DNA of 64,000 nt, from positions 62,001 to 126,000 of the forward strand of contig CP018227.1 of NCBI GenBank assembly GCA_016865035.1, in the 5' to 3' direction. The stretch is from Kordiimonadales bacterium IMCC3096. GTDB lineage: Bacteria; Pseudomonadota; Alphaproteobacteria; Minwuiales; Minwuiaceae. How positions within the stretch are numbered: position 1 is the first letter of the stretch; every line of letters starts with the position of its first letter. The notes below the pieces were generated by a model. It searched no databases. It was given only the letters and a program-made list of their open reading frames with translations, and was not told where the DNA came from. Made by a program: the position numbers and the translations under genes. Positions 55,035 to 63,908 of this stretch are shown here, in pieces.

Positions 55035-56600
55035 ATGACGAAAGACTGGTCGCCCGAACTCGAAGAACTGGAAACCCGCAAGCGCATGGCGCGGGGCATG
55101 GGCGGCCCCGACAAGGTGGCGCGGCAGCATGCCGGCGACCGCCTGACGATCCGGGAGCGGATCACCGGGCTGGTGGACGATGGCAGTTTCCAGGAGGTCG
55201 GCTCCATCGTCGGGCGCGGCGAGTATGACGCCGACGGCAATCTGGTTCACCTGATGCCCAACAACTCCGTCACCGGGCGCGGCCTGATCAACGGGCGCCA
55301 GGTGGTGGTGACCGGCGATGACTTCACGGTGCGCGGCGGTTCCGCCGATGCCACCAACAAGGGCAAGGCGCTGCATCCGGAGCAGATGGCGCGGGAAATG
55401 CGGATGCCGATCATCCGCATCATCGAAGGCTCCGGCGGCGGCGGTTCGGTGAAGACCATCGAGACCACGGGCCACGCCAACCTGCCGGGCGGCTGGGGCC
55501 AGTCCTTCGGGGCCGAACAGCTGATGATCAACATGGGCGAAGTACCGACCGTCGGCCTGGGTCTCGGCTCCGTCGCTGGCCTGGGTGCCGCGCGACTGGC
55601 CGCCACCCACTTCTCCGTCATGCGCAAGGACGTGGCCGCCATGTTCGTGGCCGGGCCGCCGGTCGTGAAGGGTATCGGCCAGGATCTGACCAAGCAGGAA
55701 CTGGGCGGCTGGCAGATCCAGCTTGCCGCCGGTGGCGTGGACAATGCCGTGGATACGGAGGAGGAAGCCTTTGAACAGGCACGCCGCTTCCTGTCCTACA
55801 TGCCCTCCTCGACCGATGATCTGCCGCCCCGCGCGGAGTGCGACGACCCCGTCGACCGGCGGGAGGAAAAGCTGTTCAGGATCGTGCCGCGCGACATCCG
55901 CAAGGTCTATCGCATGCGCTCCATCATCGACGCGGTGGTGGACAAGGGCAGTTTCTTCGAGATTGCACCGCTGTTCGGGCGTTCCGTCATCAGCGGCCTG
56001 GCGCGGCTGGACGGCTGGCCGGTCCTGCTGCTGGCCAGTGACCCCTACGTCTATGGCGGGGTCTGGACCTCCGACGCCTGCCAGAAGGCCGTGCGCATGG
56101 TGGACATGGCGGAGACCTTCCACCTGCCCGTGGTCTACCTGTGTGACTGCCCGGGCTTCCAGGTCGGGCTGGAGGCAGAACAGCGCGGCACCATCCGCCA
56201 CGGCGTCCGCGCGATGGCGGCGATCGAGCAGACGACGACACCCTGGTGCACCATGATCATCCGCAATGCCTTCGGCGTCGCCGGTGGCGCACATGCGCCG
56301 TCCAACCGCTATGTCACGCGCTACGGCTGGCTGTCAGGCCGCTGGGGCTCCCTGCCGCTGGAGGGCGGGATCGAGGCCGCCTACCGCGCCGACCTGGATG
56401 CGGCGGAGGATCCGGAGGCCGAACTGGCCGCCATCACCGACCGTCTGAACAAGCTGCGCTCCCCGTTCCGCACGGCGGAGACCTTCGCCATCGAGGAAAT
56501 GATCGACCCCCGAGACACCCGCCCGCTGCTCTGCGACTTCGCCAACATGGTCGCACCGGTCCGTGGCCGCCAGGAAACCCGCATGTGGGCCCGTCCCTGA
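55035..56600 (+). CDS. Acyl-CoA carboxylase carboxyltransferase subunit
   Basis: A 521-residue carboxyltransferase beta subunit of the type that carboxylates acyl-CoA from carboxy-biotin. It shows both crotonase-like halves: HAGDRLTIRERITGLVDDG and MPIIRIIEGSGGGGSVKTIE in the first, and FQVGLEAEQRGTIRHGVRAM with IRNAFGVAGGAHAP in the second. No biotin carboxylase or biotin-carrier gene is present in the window, so its partner must be elsewhere. The true start at 55035 follows CGCCAA with a weak ribosome site; a longer frame overlaps the D-aminoacylase gene. The acyl-CoA substrate is unknown. Confidence 0.88.
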   Translation: MTKDWSPELEELETRKRMARGMGGPDKVARQHAGDRLTIRERITGLVDDGSFQEVGSIVGRGEYDADGNLVHLMPNNSVTGRGLINGRQVVVTGDDFTVRGGSADATNKGKALHPEQMAREMRMPIIRIIEGSGGGGSVKTIETTGHANLPGGWGQSFGAEQLMINMGEVPTVGLGLGSVAGLGAARLAATHFSVMRKDVAAMFVAGPPVVKGIGQDLTKQELGGWQIQLAAGGVDNAVDTEEEAFEQARRFLSYMPSSTDDLPPRAECDDPVDRREEKLFRIVPRDIRKVYRMRSIIDAVVDKGSFFEIAPLFGRSVISGLARLDGWPVLLLASDPYVYGGVWTSDACQKAVRMVDMAETFHLPVVYLCDCPGFQVGLEAEQRGTIRHGVRAMAAIEQTTTPWCTMIIRNAFGVAGGAHAPSNRYVTRYGWLSGRWGSLPLEGGIEAAYRADLDAAEDPEAELAAITDRLNKLRSPFRTAETFAIEEMIDPRDTRPLLCDFANMVAPVRGRQETRMWARP

Positions 56601-56656
56601 GATCGGGACCGTACATGCACACCAGCGCCTGAGCCGTCTCACTCCCCACTCACGCC

Positions 56657-56732
56657 GTGCCCGGACTTGATCCGGGCACCCAGAGTGCCGCGCGAGCGTC
56701 GGAGACTGGGCTCGCGGATCAGGTCCGCGAGC
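56657..56732. repeat. Pair of perfect hairpins in a convergent gap
   Basis: GTGCCCGGA (56657-56665) pairs with TCCGGGCAC (56671-56679) around CTTGA. GCTCGCGGA (56710-56718) pairs with TCCGCGAGC (56724-56732) around TCAGG. Both stems are 9 base pairs without mismatch. The first resembles the GGACTTGATCC-type palindrome scattered in many alphaproteobacterial genomes. It lies between convergent stops and may end both transcripts. Confidence 0.7.
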
Positions 56733-56756
56733 ATCGTGGGGAAGTGTTGGCGGGAC

Positions 56757-58004
56757 CTACGAAACCCGCCCCGCTTTCTCCAGCATGGCACGGAGCAGGA
56801 CGTTGCCGCCTGCGTGGATCCACTCCGGCTTGGCGTCCTCGACTTCGTTGTGGCTGATGCCGTCGATGCAGGGGATGAAGATCATCGACGTGGGCGCGAC
56901 GCGGGAGATGTAGCAGGCGTCGTGACCGGCGCCGGAGACGATTTCCCGCGACGAATAGCCAAGCTCCGCAGTGGCGCGGGCCACGGCCTCGACGCAGGAG
57001 CGGTCGAACGGCACCGGCGGGGAATGCCAGATCTCCTCGACATCCACCTCGACCCGCGACCGGTCCGCGATCTCCGCCACGCCTGCGCGCATCTGGCGGT
57101 CCATGGAGAGAAGCTGATCCGCATCCGGATGACGGAAGTCGATGGTCAGGAAGACATGGCCGGGAATGACGTTCCGGCTGTTCGGGTGCACCTGCATCAT
57201 GCCGACCGTGGCACAGCCGACGGGGCCGTGATCCAGCCCCACCCTGTTGACCAGGTCGACGATCCGGGATGCCCCCAGCAGGGCGTCCTTGCGGATCGGC
57301 ATCGGCGTCGGCCCGGCGTGGCTTTCCTGACCGGTGATGTTCAGTTCGTACCAGCGCTGGCCCTGGGCGTCGGTGACGACACCGATCTCCTTCTCCTCTG
57401 CCTCCAGGATCGGCCCCTGCTCGATATGGGTCTCGAAGAAGGCGTGGATGGCGCGGCCACCGACCTCCTCCGGCCCGGCATAGCCGATGCGTTCCAGTTC
57501 CTCGCCCATGGTCTTGCCGTCCACGTCAGCGCGGCTGAGGCCATATTCCAGATCGAAGGCTCCGGCGAAGACGCCGGAGGCAACCATGGCAGGCGCGAAA
57601 CGGGAGCCTTCCTCATTGGTCCAGACCACGGTCTCCACCGGATGTTCGGTGGCGATGTCCAGGTCATTCAGGCTGCGGATGACCTCCAGCCCGGCAAGCA
57701 CCCCATAGACCCCGTCGAACCGGCCACCGGTGGGCTGCGTATCCAGATGACTGCCGGTCATGACCGGCGGCAGGTCATCATTGGTCCCGGCACGACGGGC
57801 AAAGATGTTGCCCATCCGGTCGATGCGGATGGTGCAGCCTGCCGCCTTGCACCACTGAACGAAAAGATCGCGACCTTCCCGGTCGAGATCGGTCAGGGCA
57901 AGGCGGCAGTTGCCGCCCTTTTCCGTCGCTCCGATCTTCGCCATCTCCATCAGACTGTCCCAGAGACGGTCACCATTGATCGCCAGATTATGCCCATCGT
58001 TCAT
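56757..58004 (-). CDS. Zn-dependent hydrolase, N-carbamoyl-L-amino-acid hydrolase/AllC family
   Basis: A 415-residue metal hydrolase of the M20 superfamily, in the group of beta-ureidopropionase, allantoate amidohydrolase and L-carbamoylase. Metal residues are His86, Asp97 and Glu131/Glu132 in MTGSHLDTQPTGGRFDG and WTNEEGSRF. The dimer-domain segment ITGQESHAGPTPM is also clear. These enzymes release ammonia and CO2 from N-carbamoyl or ureido compounds. AGGAGG lies 6 bases before the ATG at 58004. The thiolase gene lies upstream on the same strand, across a structured 128-base gap. The exact substrate is not known. Confidence 0.9.
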   Translation of the reverse strand: MNDGHNLAINGDRLWDSLMEMAKIGATEKGGNCRLALTDLDREGRDLFVQWCKAAGCTIRIDRMGNIFARRAGTNDDLPPVMTGSHLDTQPTGGRFDGVYGVLAGLEVIRSLNDLDIATEHPVETVVWTNEEGSRFAPAMVASGVFAGAFDLEYGLSRADVDGKTMGEELERIGYAGPEEVGGRAIHAFFETHIEQGPILEAEEKEIGVVTDAQGQRWYELNITGQESHAGPTPMPIRKDALLGASRIVDLVNRVGLDHGPVGCATVGMMQVHPNSRNVIPGHVFLTIDFRHPDADQLLSMDRQMRAGVAEIADRSRVEVDVEEIWHSPPVPFDRSCVEAVARATAELGYSSREIVSGAGHDACYISRVAPTSMIFIPCIDGISHNEVEDAKPEWIHAGGNVLLRAMLEKAGRVS

Positions 58005-58053
58005 GGTCCGCCTCCTGGTTTTGTCATTTGACCGTCCCTCCCCTCTCCCCTTC

Positions 58054-58090
58054 CCGGCCACACAAGGGAGAATCCCTGTCGGGTGGCCGG
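58054..58090. repeat. Nested palindrome between thiolase and carbamoylase genes
   Basis: CCGGCCAC (58054-58061) pairs with GTGGCCGG (58083-58090), and AGGGA/TCCCT pair inside. The structure fills much of the gap and could terminate the thiolase transcript or mark a REP-like element. Confidence 0.55.
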
Positions 58091-58132
58091 CTGGGTAAGA
58101 GGGATGGCACCGCCAGCCCTACAAGATCACTC

Positions 58133-59323
58133 TCAGTGCGTCAGTTCCAGCGCCATGGCCGTCGCTTCGCCACCGCCGATGCAGATGCCGGCGATGCCGC
58201 GCTTCATGCCGTGGGTCTTCAGGGCATTGATCAGCGTGACCAGGATGCGCGCGCCGGAGGCCCCGATGGGATGGCCCAGCGCGCAGGCCCCGCCATGCAC
58301 GTTCACCCGCTCCACATCCAGCGCCAGCTCGTGAATCGCCGCCATGGGAACAACGGCAAAGGCCTCGTTGATCTCGTAGAGGTCGACCGTCTTCGGATCC
58401 CAGCCGGTCTTCTGGTACAGCTTGTTGATCGCATGCACCGGCGCGGTGGTGAACCAGCCCGGTTCCTGCGCATGGCTGGTGTGGCCGATGATCCGGGCCA
58501 GCGGGGTCAGGCCGCGCTTCTCGGCCTCCGACTGGCGCATCATGACCAGAGCGGCGGCACCATCGGAGATGGAGGAGGAATTGGCGGGCGTCACCGTGCC
58601 GTCCTTGCGGAAGGCGGGCTTCAGCGTCGGGATCTTGTCCAGGTTGGCATTGCGGGGCTGTTCGTCACTGTCGATGGTCACCTCCCCCTTGCGGGTCATC
58701 AGGGTCACCGGAGCGATCTCGTCGGCAAAGCCGCCGCTTTCCTGTGCGCCCTGCGCGCGCTTCAGGCTGCGGATCGCGTACTCGTCCTGCTGTTCGCGGG
58801 TGAACTGATAGGCCTCCGCACAGTCCTCCGCGAAGGTGCCCATCAGACGGCCCTTGTCGTAGGCGTCCTCCAGCCCGTCGAGGAACATGTGGTCCTTCAC
58901 CTCGCCATGACCCAGTCGCATGCCGCCGCGTGCCTTGGGCAGCAGGTACGGCGAATTGGTCATGCTCTCCATGCCGCCCGCGACCATGATGTCGTTCACA
59001 CCGGCCAGCAGCATGTCGTGGCTGAACATCGCCGCCTTCATGCCGGAGCCGCACATCTTGTTGATCGTCGTGCAGTTGGCGGCATCGGGAATGCCCGCGC
59101 CCTTGGAAGCCTGGCGCGCCGGGGCCTGCCCCTGACCCGCCGGCAGCACGTTGCCCATGATCACTTCGTCGATGTCATCGCCGCTGACGCCAGCGCGCGC
59201 GAGGGCAGCGGCAATCGCCGTGCTGCCGAGGCTGGAGGCGACCTCGCCCCCCAGTTCGCCCTGGAAGCCACCCATCGGTGTCCGGGCCATACCAACAATG
59301 ACGATCGGGTCGGTGCTGCTCAT
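58133..59323 (-). CDS. Acetyl-CoA C-acyltransferase (thiolase)
   Basis: A 396-residue thiolase that either condenses two acyl-CoA units or cleaves 3-ketoacyl-CoA. Catalytic residues are Cys91 (INKMCGSGMKAA), His351 (CALGHPIGASGA) and Cys381 (GICIGGGEAT). The length is typical of the family (about 393). GGAG lies 10 bases before the ATG at 59323, which begins MSSTDPIVIVGMARTPMGGF; an earlier in-frame ATG is less likely. It is divergent from the GT2 gene across a 197-base gap, which contains the palindrome GCGGCGCGCCGC (59397-59408). Confidence 0.94.
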   Translation of the reverse strand: MSSTDPIVIVGMARTPMGGFQGELGGEVASSLGSTAIAAALARAGVSGDDIDEVIMGNVLPAGQGQAPARQASKGAGIPDAANCTTINKMCGSGMKAAMFSHDMLLAGVNDIMVAGGMESMTNSPYLLPKARGGMRLGHGEVKDHMFLDGLEDAYDKGRLMGTFAEDCAEAYQFTREQQDEYAIRSLKRAQGAQESGGFADEIAPVTLMTRKGEVTIDSDEQPRNANLDKIPTLKPAFRKDGTVTPANSSSISDGAAALVMMRQSEAEKRGLTPLARIIGHTSHAQEPGWFTTAPVHAINKLYQKTGWDPKTVDLYEINEAFAVVPMAAIHELALDVERVNVHGGACALGHPIGASGARILVTLINALKTHGMKRGIAGICIGGGEATAMALELTH

Positions 59324-59520
59324 GATCTGATGCTCCATGAAGAATTTCTGCTCCATGATCTAGCGCGTGCGGCGGGGCTTGGAAACCTCCGGCGCGGCGG
59401 CGCGCCGCAGTCATGCTTCCGGCGCAAGCGATGGACGGGGGGGCGGAAATCTGCGATGAGACCCGCTTTGCCCCTGCCGGGCACTTCACTGATCTGGCCA
59501 TCACACCGGACCCGCACCCG

Positions 59521-60267
59521 ATGACCACCTTCGCGGTCGTGATCCCCGCCATGAACGAGGCTGGCAATATCGGCCACCTGGTGACGGAGATCGACGACGT
59601 TCTGAAAGACACGCCCCCCGTTGCGATCATCGTTGTCGATGACGGCTCCGACGATGCAACGGCTGAGGAACTGCGGCAGACCATGACCGCGGTGCCGCGC
59701 CTGCGCGTGCTGCGCCACCAGGTCCGGTCCGGCCAGAGCGCTGCCGTGCGCAGCGGTGTCCGCGCGGCGGTGGAGGCAGAGGTCATCATCACGCTGGACG
59801 GCGACGGACAGAACCCGCCCCCCGACATTCCGGCCCTGCTGACACGGCTGACCGACACGACCCGGCCGCACGTCGGGCTGGTCAACGGCTGGCGGGTCGG
59901 ACGGAAGGCGACGGGCAGCCGCCGCTTCGCGTCCCGCGCCGCCAATGCCATCCGACAGGCCGTGCTGCGCGACGATTGCCCCGACTCGGGCTGCGGGCTG
60001 AAGGCCTTCCGCCGGGCCGACTATCTGGAACTGCCCTTCTTCGCCACCATGCACCGCTTCATGCCGGCGCTGTTCAGGCTCTATGGCCATGACGTGGCCA
60101 CGGTGGAGATCGGCGACCGGGACCGCTCTGCGGGGCAGTCCAAGTACACCAACTGGAAGCGGGCACTCGACGGCATCGTGGATCTGCTGGGCTTTGTCTG
60201 GCTGCGCTATCGTGCCCGCAACCCGGGCGCAACCGAGGTCACCCGCAGCGACGGAGGCGGTGCATGA
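59521..60267 (+). CDS. GT2-family glycosyltransferase (dolichol-phosphate-mannose synthase type)
   Basis: A 248-residue GT-A fold transferase. It begins FAVVIPAMNEAGNIGHLV, with VVDDGSDDATAEEL as the first nucleotide-sugar motif and LDGDGQNPP as the DXD-like metal motif. The C-terminal region SAGQSKYTNWKRALDG is usual in the DPM1/ArnC-like group without membrane segments. The enzyme probably loads a sugar onto undecaprenyl phosphate, which the GT39 protein downstream would use. The start at 59521 has no clear ribosome site; a longer frame from 59413 is possible. The next gene overlaps by four bases. Confidence 0.85.
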   Translation: MTTFAVVIPAMNEAGNIGHLVTEIDDVLKDTPPVAIIVVDDGSDDATAEELRQTMTAVPRLRVLRHQVRSGQSAAVRSGVRAAVEAEVIITLDGDGQNPPPDIPALLTRLTDTTRPHVGLVNGWRVGRKATGSRRFASRAANAIRQAVLRDDCPDSGCGLKAFRRADYLELPFFATMHRFMPALFRLYGHDVATVEIGDRDRSAGQSKYTNWKRALDGIVDLLGFVWLRYRARNPGATEVTRSDGGGA

Positions 60268-60578
60268 TCGACCTGGTCGCCAACTGGTGGGACCGCATGA
60301 CCGGGATCGAGGTCTGGCTGTTCATCTTCGGCCTGTTCGCGCAGAGCATGTTCTTCATGCGCTTCCTGGTGCAGTGGATCGTGACGGAGCGGGCCCGCAA
60401 GTCGGTGGTGCCGGAGGCCTTCTGGTACTTCTCCATCACCGGCGGCGTCCTGATGTTCACCTATGGCATCCTGCGGGAGGACCCGGTGATCATGCTGGGC
60501 CAGACCACGGGCATCGTCATCTACAGCCGCAACCTCTACTTCATCCGCCGCGACAAGCGCCGGGCCAGCGCCGGTTAG
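60264..60578 (+). CDS. Lipid-A-disaccharide synthase N-terminal-like (LAB_N) membrane protein
   Basis: A 104-residue membrane protein with three hydrophobic segments. FGLFAQSMFFMRFLVQWIVTE, PEAFWYFSITGGVLMFTYGI and the end YSRNLYFIRRDKR define the LAB_N domain, found at the N-terminus of some lipid-A proteins and as a free-standing small protein beside DPM-type transferases. Its biochemical role is unknown. It overlaps the GT2 gene in ATGA and stands 8 bases before the GT39 gene, so the four genes form an operon. Confidence 0.88.
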   Translation: MIDLVANWWDRMTGIEVWLFIFGLFAQSMFFMRFLVQWIVTERARKSVVPEAFWYFSITGGVLMFTYGILREDPVIMLGQTTGIVIYSRNLYFIRRDKRRASAG

Positions 60579-60585
60579 CGGTCGC

Positions 60586-62238
60586 ATGAGCCCGCAGAGC
60601 CTGCTTGACCGCATCGGTGACTGGTCCGCCGCCCTGCGCTACGGCCTGCTGACAGTGATCGCGCTGGCGTTCTTCCTGCCCGGCCTGTTCAGCCTGCCGC
60701 CCATCGACCGCGACGAGAGCCGCTTCGCCCAGGCATCGAAGCAGATGGTGGAGACCGGCGACTACATCGACATCCGCTTCCAGGGGGAGCCGCGCCACAA
60801 GAAGCCCGCCGGAATCTACTGGGTACAGACGCTGGCCGTCCATCTGACGGGCATCCGCGACGAGATCTGGGTCTACCGGATGCCGAGCCTGCTCGCTGCC
60901 GTCGCATCGGTCCTGCTGACCGCCTTCATCGGGGGGCTGCTGTTCACGGGCGGTGTGGGCTTCGGCGCGGGACTGGTCATGGCCAGTTCCATCCTGCTGA
61001 ACGTGGAGGCACGCACGGGCAAGTCCGATGCGCTGCTGCTGGCCTGCATCCTGGGCGCGCTGGCCTGCATACTGGTGGCACTGCGCCGACGTGGAGGCAA
61101 CGGTCCCGCCCATGGCTTCTGGGCGCTGGCTGGCGCCGGGTTCATGGTGAAGGGACCGATCCTCTTCCTGCCGGTCATCGGCCTCGCCATCGCGCAGACC
61201 TGGCTGACACGCGGTGTCGGCTGGATACGCGACCTGAAACCCCTGACCGGTATCCCGCTGTTCCTGATCGTCGCCCTGCCCTGGTACATCGCCATCATCA
61301 TCATCAGCGACGGCGGTTTCCTGGCCGAGTCGGTGGGCAAGGACATGATTGCCAAGGTCGCGGGCGGGCAGGAGAGCCATGGTGCGCCGCCGGGCCTCTA
61401 TCTGGCGCTGGCCAATGTCACCTTCTGGCCCTTCTCCTTCCTCGGCCTGCTGGCACTGCCCTGGATCTGGCGCAGCCGCCGCCGGGCGGAGGTGCTGCTG
61501 CTGCTCGGCTGGGCGCTGTTCACCTGGATCGTCTTTGCCGCAACGCCCACAAAGCTCGCCCATTACGTCCTGCCCGCCTACCCGGCGCTGGCCATCCTGG
61601 CGGTGGCGGCGCTGCATGATGTGGATGCCCGCGCCCCCCGCTGGTGGCAGGTCGTGGTGATGGTGCTCTGGGGCCTTGTCACGCTGGCGCTTGCCGGGGC
61701 CATGCCGTTCGTGGCCGACGGCGCAGGTGTGTCGCTGGGCATCTGGCATTTTGCGGGCATTCTGCTGATCCCGGCCCTCTGGCTGGGTCTGTCGTTCCTC
61801 CGGGGCACACGGCGCAGTGGCGGGCAGCTTGCGGGCATCCTCGTCGCCGCCATCCTGTTCTCGGGTGTGGTCTTCGGACGGTTCCTGCCGGGGCTGGACC
61901 CGGCGTTCGTCTCACCGCGCCTGGCTGATGCTTTCGGCCGCGTTGCCACCTGCCCGCAACCGCATCTGATCAGCGCCGGGTTCAACGAACCCAGTCTGGT
62001 GTTCCTGACCGCGACGGATACATACCTGACCCACGCGGAAGGTGCGGCGGCAAGGCTGCTTTATGGCACGCCCTGCCAGATTGCTGCCGTCGAGGCCCGA
62101 CTGCAGGGTGATTTCCTTGACCGCATCGCGGCTGCCGGTGCAAGAGTTGAGAAACTGGATGAAGTTCAGGGCTTCAACTATGCCAAGGGCAAGACAGTGA
62201 GCATTTCCCTCTACCGACTGGCGGGGCCGGCCCAGTGA
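60586..62238 (+). CDS. GT39-family (ArnT-like) membrane glycosyltransferase
   Basis: A 550-residue integral membrane transferase that moves a sugar from a polyprenyl-phosphate donor to a periplasmic acceptor, in ArnT the lipid A. The first periplasmic loop has the catalytic-type PPIDRDESRFAQASKQM (Asp43, Glu44), and KKPAGIYWVQ is also typical. About ten hydrophobic segments follow, and there is a small soluble C-terminal part (about residues 440-550). The donor could come from the GT2 protein at 59521. Acceptor and sugar are unknown. The PAP2 gene overlaps its stop. Confidence 0.88.
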   Translation: MSPQSLLDRIGDWSAALRYGLLTVIALAFFLPGLFSLPPIDRDESRFAQASKQMVETGDYIDIRFQGEPRHKKPAGIYWVQTLAVHLTGIRDEIWVYRMPSLLAAVASVLLTAFIGGLLFTGGVGFGAGLVMASSILLNVEARTGKSDALLLACILGALACILVALRRRGGNGPAHGFWALAGAGFMVKGPILFLPVIGLAIAQTWLTRGVGWIRDLKPLTGIPLFLIVALPWYIAIIIISDGGFLAESVGKDMIAKVAGGQESHGAPPGLYLALANVTFWPFSFLGLLALPWIWRSRRRAEVLLLLGWALFTWIVFAATPTKLAHYVLPAYPALAILAVAALHDVDARAPRWWQVVVMVLWGLVTLALAGAMPFVADGAGVSLGIWHFAGILLIPALWLGLSFLRGTRRSGGQLAGILVAAILFSGVVFGRFLPGLDPAFVSPRLADAFGRVATCPQPHLISAGFNEPSLVFLTATDTYLTHAEGAAARLLYGTPCQIAAVEARLQGDFLDRIAAAGARVEKLDEVQGFNYAKGKTVSISLYRLAGPAQ

Positions 62239-63794
62239 GTGCGAACCGGCTGGAACAGATGGGCGCGGCGACCCGCGACCGCAGTGCGGGACGCTGGCTG
62301 CTGCCCTGGCAGATCGCCGTCTACGAACTGATCCTGACCTTTGCCGTCGTCGGTTCCTACGGCCTGGATGTCTGGATCCGGGGCCAGGTCCTCGCCAGCG
62401 ACAGCCGCGCCATTCTCGCCCTGCAGGTCCTGGGCGACGTGGGCAACAGCAAGTGGGGCCTGGTGACAGGCGGCTGCGTCGTCTTCGGCGCGCTGGTGCT
62501 CCGTTCCGCCAGCATCAGGCCCGCGCGCCGGGCACTGTACGGCTGGGATGCCTCGGCGGCGGGCTACGTCGTGGCCTCGATCGCCATTTCCGGCATTCTG
62601 ACCAACGTCTTCAAGATCATCTACGGGCGCGCCCGGCCCCGCTACCTGGCCGAGGGCGAGACCGCCGACTGGAGCCTGTTCGCCTTTGACTGGAGCCACC
62701 AGTCCTTCCCTTCCGGCCACACCACGACCCTGTTCGCCTTCGCCGTGGCCATGTGCTTCCTGCTGCCCCGGTTCCGGGTCTGGCTGATCGCCTTCGCCGT
62801 CATCGGCGGATTGGCGCGGATCGCAGTCAATGCCCACTTCCTGTCCGACGTGATCGCCGGTGCCGCCATGGGCGGTTTCATCGCCTGGTGGCTGAGAGGG
62901 TTCCTGGCACGGCGCAACTGGGTGTTTCGCGTGCGCCAGGACGGCACGATCAAGCGATTGCCGATCGGCCGCTGGTGGCTGGCGCGCCCTGCCGGTCCGG
63001 CATCCGCCGGCCCGCTGCTGCCCATTGACGGCGGCTCCCGCCTCACCCGCTATCGGCGCTACTGCCTGGCACTGGCTTTCCTTCTGGCACCGCTGGCCCT
63101 GTTCACGCCGCTGGACCGGATCGCCGCCCGGATGTTCCACCTGCAGGGCAATGAATTCTGGCTGACCGATTCCATCGCCGGGGACGTGTTTCACGACATC
63201 CTGCGCCCCACCTTCTACTGGCTGCTGGTCGCCATCGCGCTGGGCCTGACCGCGAACGGGTTCCGCAAGCGCTGGCGGCGGAAGGCTACCGCGCGGCGGC
63301 TGTTCTATGTGCTGGCCGTCTTCGGCATCGGCGTCGGCCTGGTCACCAACCTGCTGCTGAAGGACCAGTGGGACCGCCCGCGCCCGCTGCACACGGTCGA
63401 GTTCGGCGGGGAGCAGCAGTACCAGCCCGCGCTGATCCCGACGCACGGCTGCGCCCGCAACTGCTCCTTCGTCTCCGGCGATGCCAGCGCGGCATTCGCC
63501 ATGATTGCCCTGCCCATCGCCTTCGCCGCAGGACGCCGTCGCCGTCGCCTGATGCAGGCGGCCCTGTGGTTCGGGGTGGCCATCGGGCTGATGCGCATGT
63601 TCAACGGCTCCCATTACCTGTTCGATGTGACCTATGCCGGGCTGATCAACGTCTGGATCGCGACCGCGCTCTACCCCGTCATCATGCGCGCCCGCCCGGG
63701 CAGCCTGCGCCGCTGGGGACGCGACAGCCGCGCCGCCGTGCATGACTTCGGACGGATGCTGGGGCGGTTCTGGCGGCGTTGCCGCCACGGCTGA
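62235..63794 (+). CDS. Double-domain PAP2 membrane phosphatase
   Basis: A 519-residue membrane protein with two PAP2 phosphatase domains in tandem. Domain 1 has K127-x6-RP (KIIYGRARP), PSGH (159-162) and R195-x5-H201-x3-D205, so all catalytic residues are present. Domain 2 keeps K376-x6-RP and R454-x5-H460-x3-D464, but the PSGH motif reads VSGD (413-416), with Asp replacing His. Related single-domain proteins remove phosphate from lipid A or undecaprenyl pyrophosphate. Its place after GT2, LAB_N and GT39 genes suggests it clears phosphate from lipid A or recycles the carrier. GTG start, overlapping the GT39 stop. Confidence 0.85.
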   Translation: MSANRLEQMGAATRDRSAGRWLLPWQIAVYELILTFAVVGSYGLDVWIRGQVLASDSRAILALQVLGDVGNSKWGLVTGGCVVFGALVLRSASIRPARRALYGWDASAAGYVVASIAISGILTNVFKIIYGRARPRYLAEGETADWSLFAFDWSHQSFPSGHTTTLFAFAVAMCFLLPRFRVWLIAFAVIGGLARIAVNAHFLSDVIAGAAMGGFIAWWLRGFLARRNWVFRVRQDGTIKRLPIGRWWLARPAGPASAGPLLPIDGGSRLTRYRRYCLALAFLLAPLALFTPLDRIAARMFHLQGNEFWLTDSIAGDVFHDILRPTFYWLLVAIALGLTANGFRKRWRRKATARRLFYVLAVFGIGVGLVTNLLLKDQWDRPRPLHTVEFGGEQQYQPALIPTHGCARNCSFVSGDASAAFAMIALPIAFAAGRRRRRLMQAALWFGVAIGLMRMFNGSHYLFDVTYAGLINVWIATALYPVIMRARPGSLRRWGRDSRAAVHDFGRMLGRFWRRCRHG

Positions 63795-63908
63795 AATCTG
63801 CCGATCTGCGACAGGATATGATTGCGCATTTGCCATTCCAGTAATAATGTTGCGCGCACTGCTCGGCCCGGAGCATCTTTCTGACCAGTTTCGTTTACAG
63901 GGACTTCC

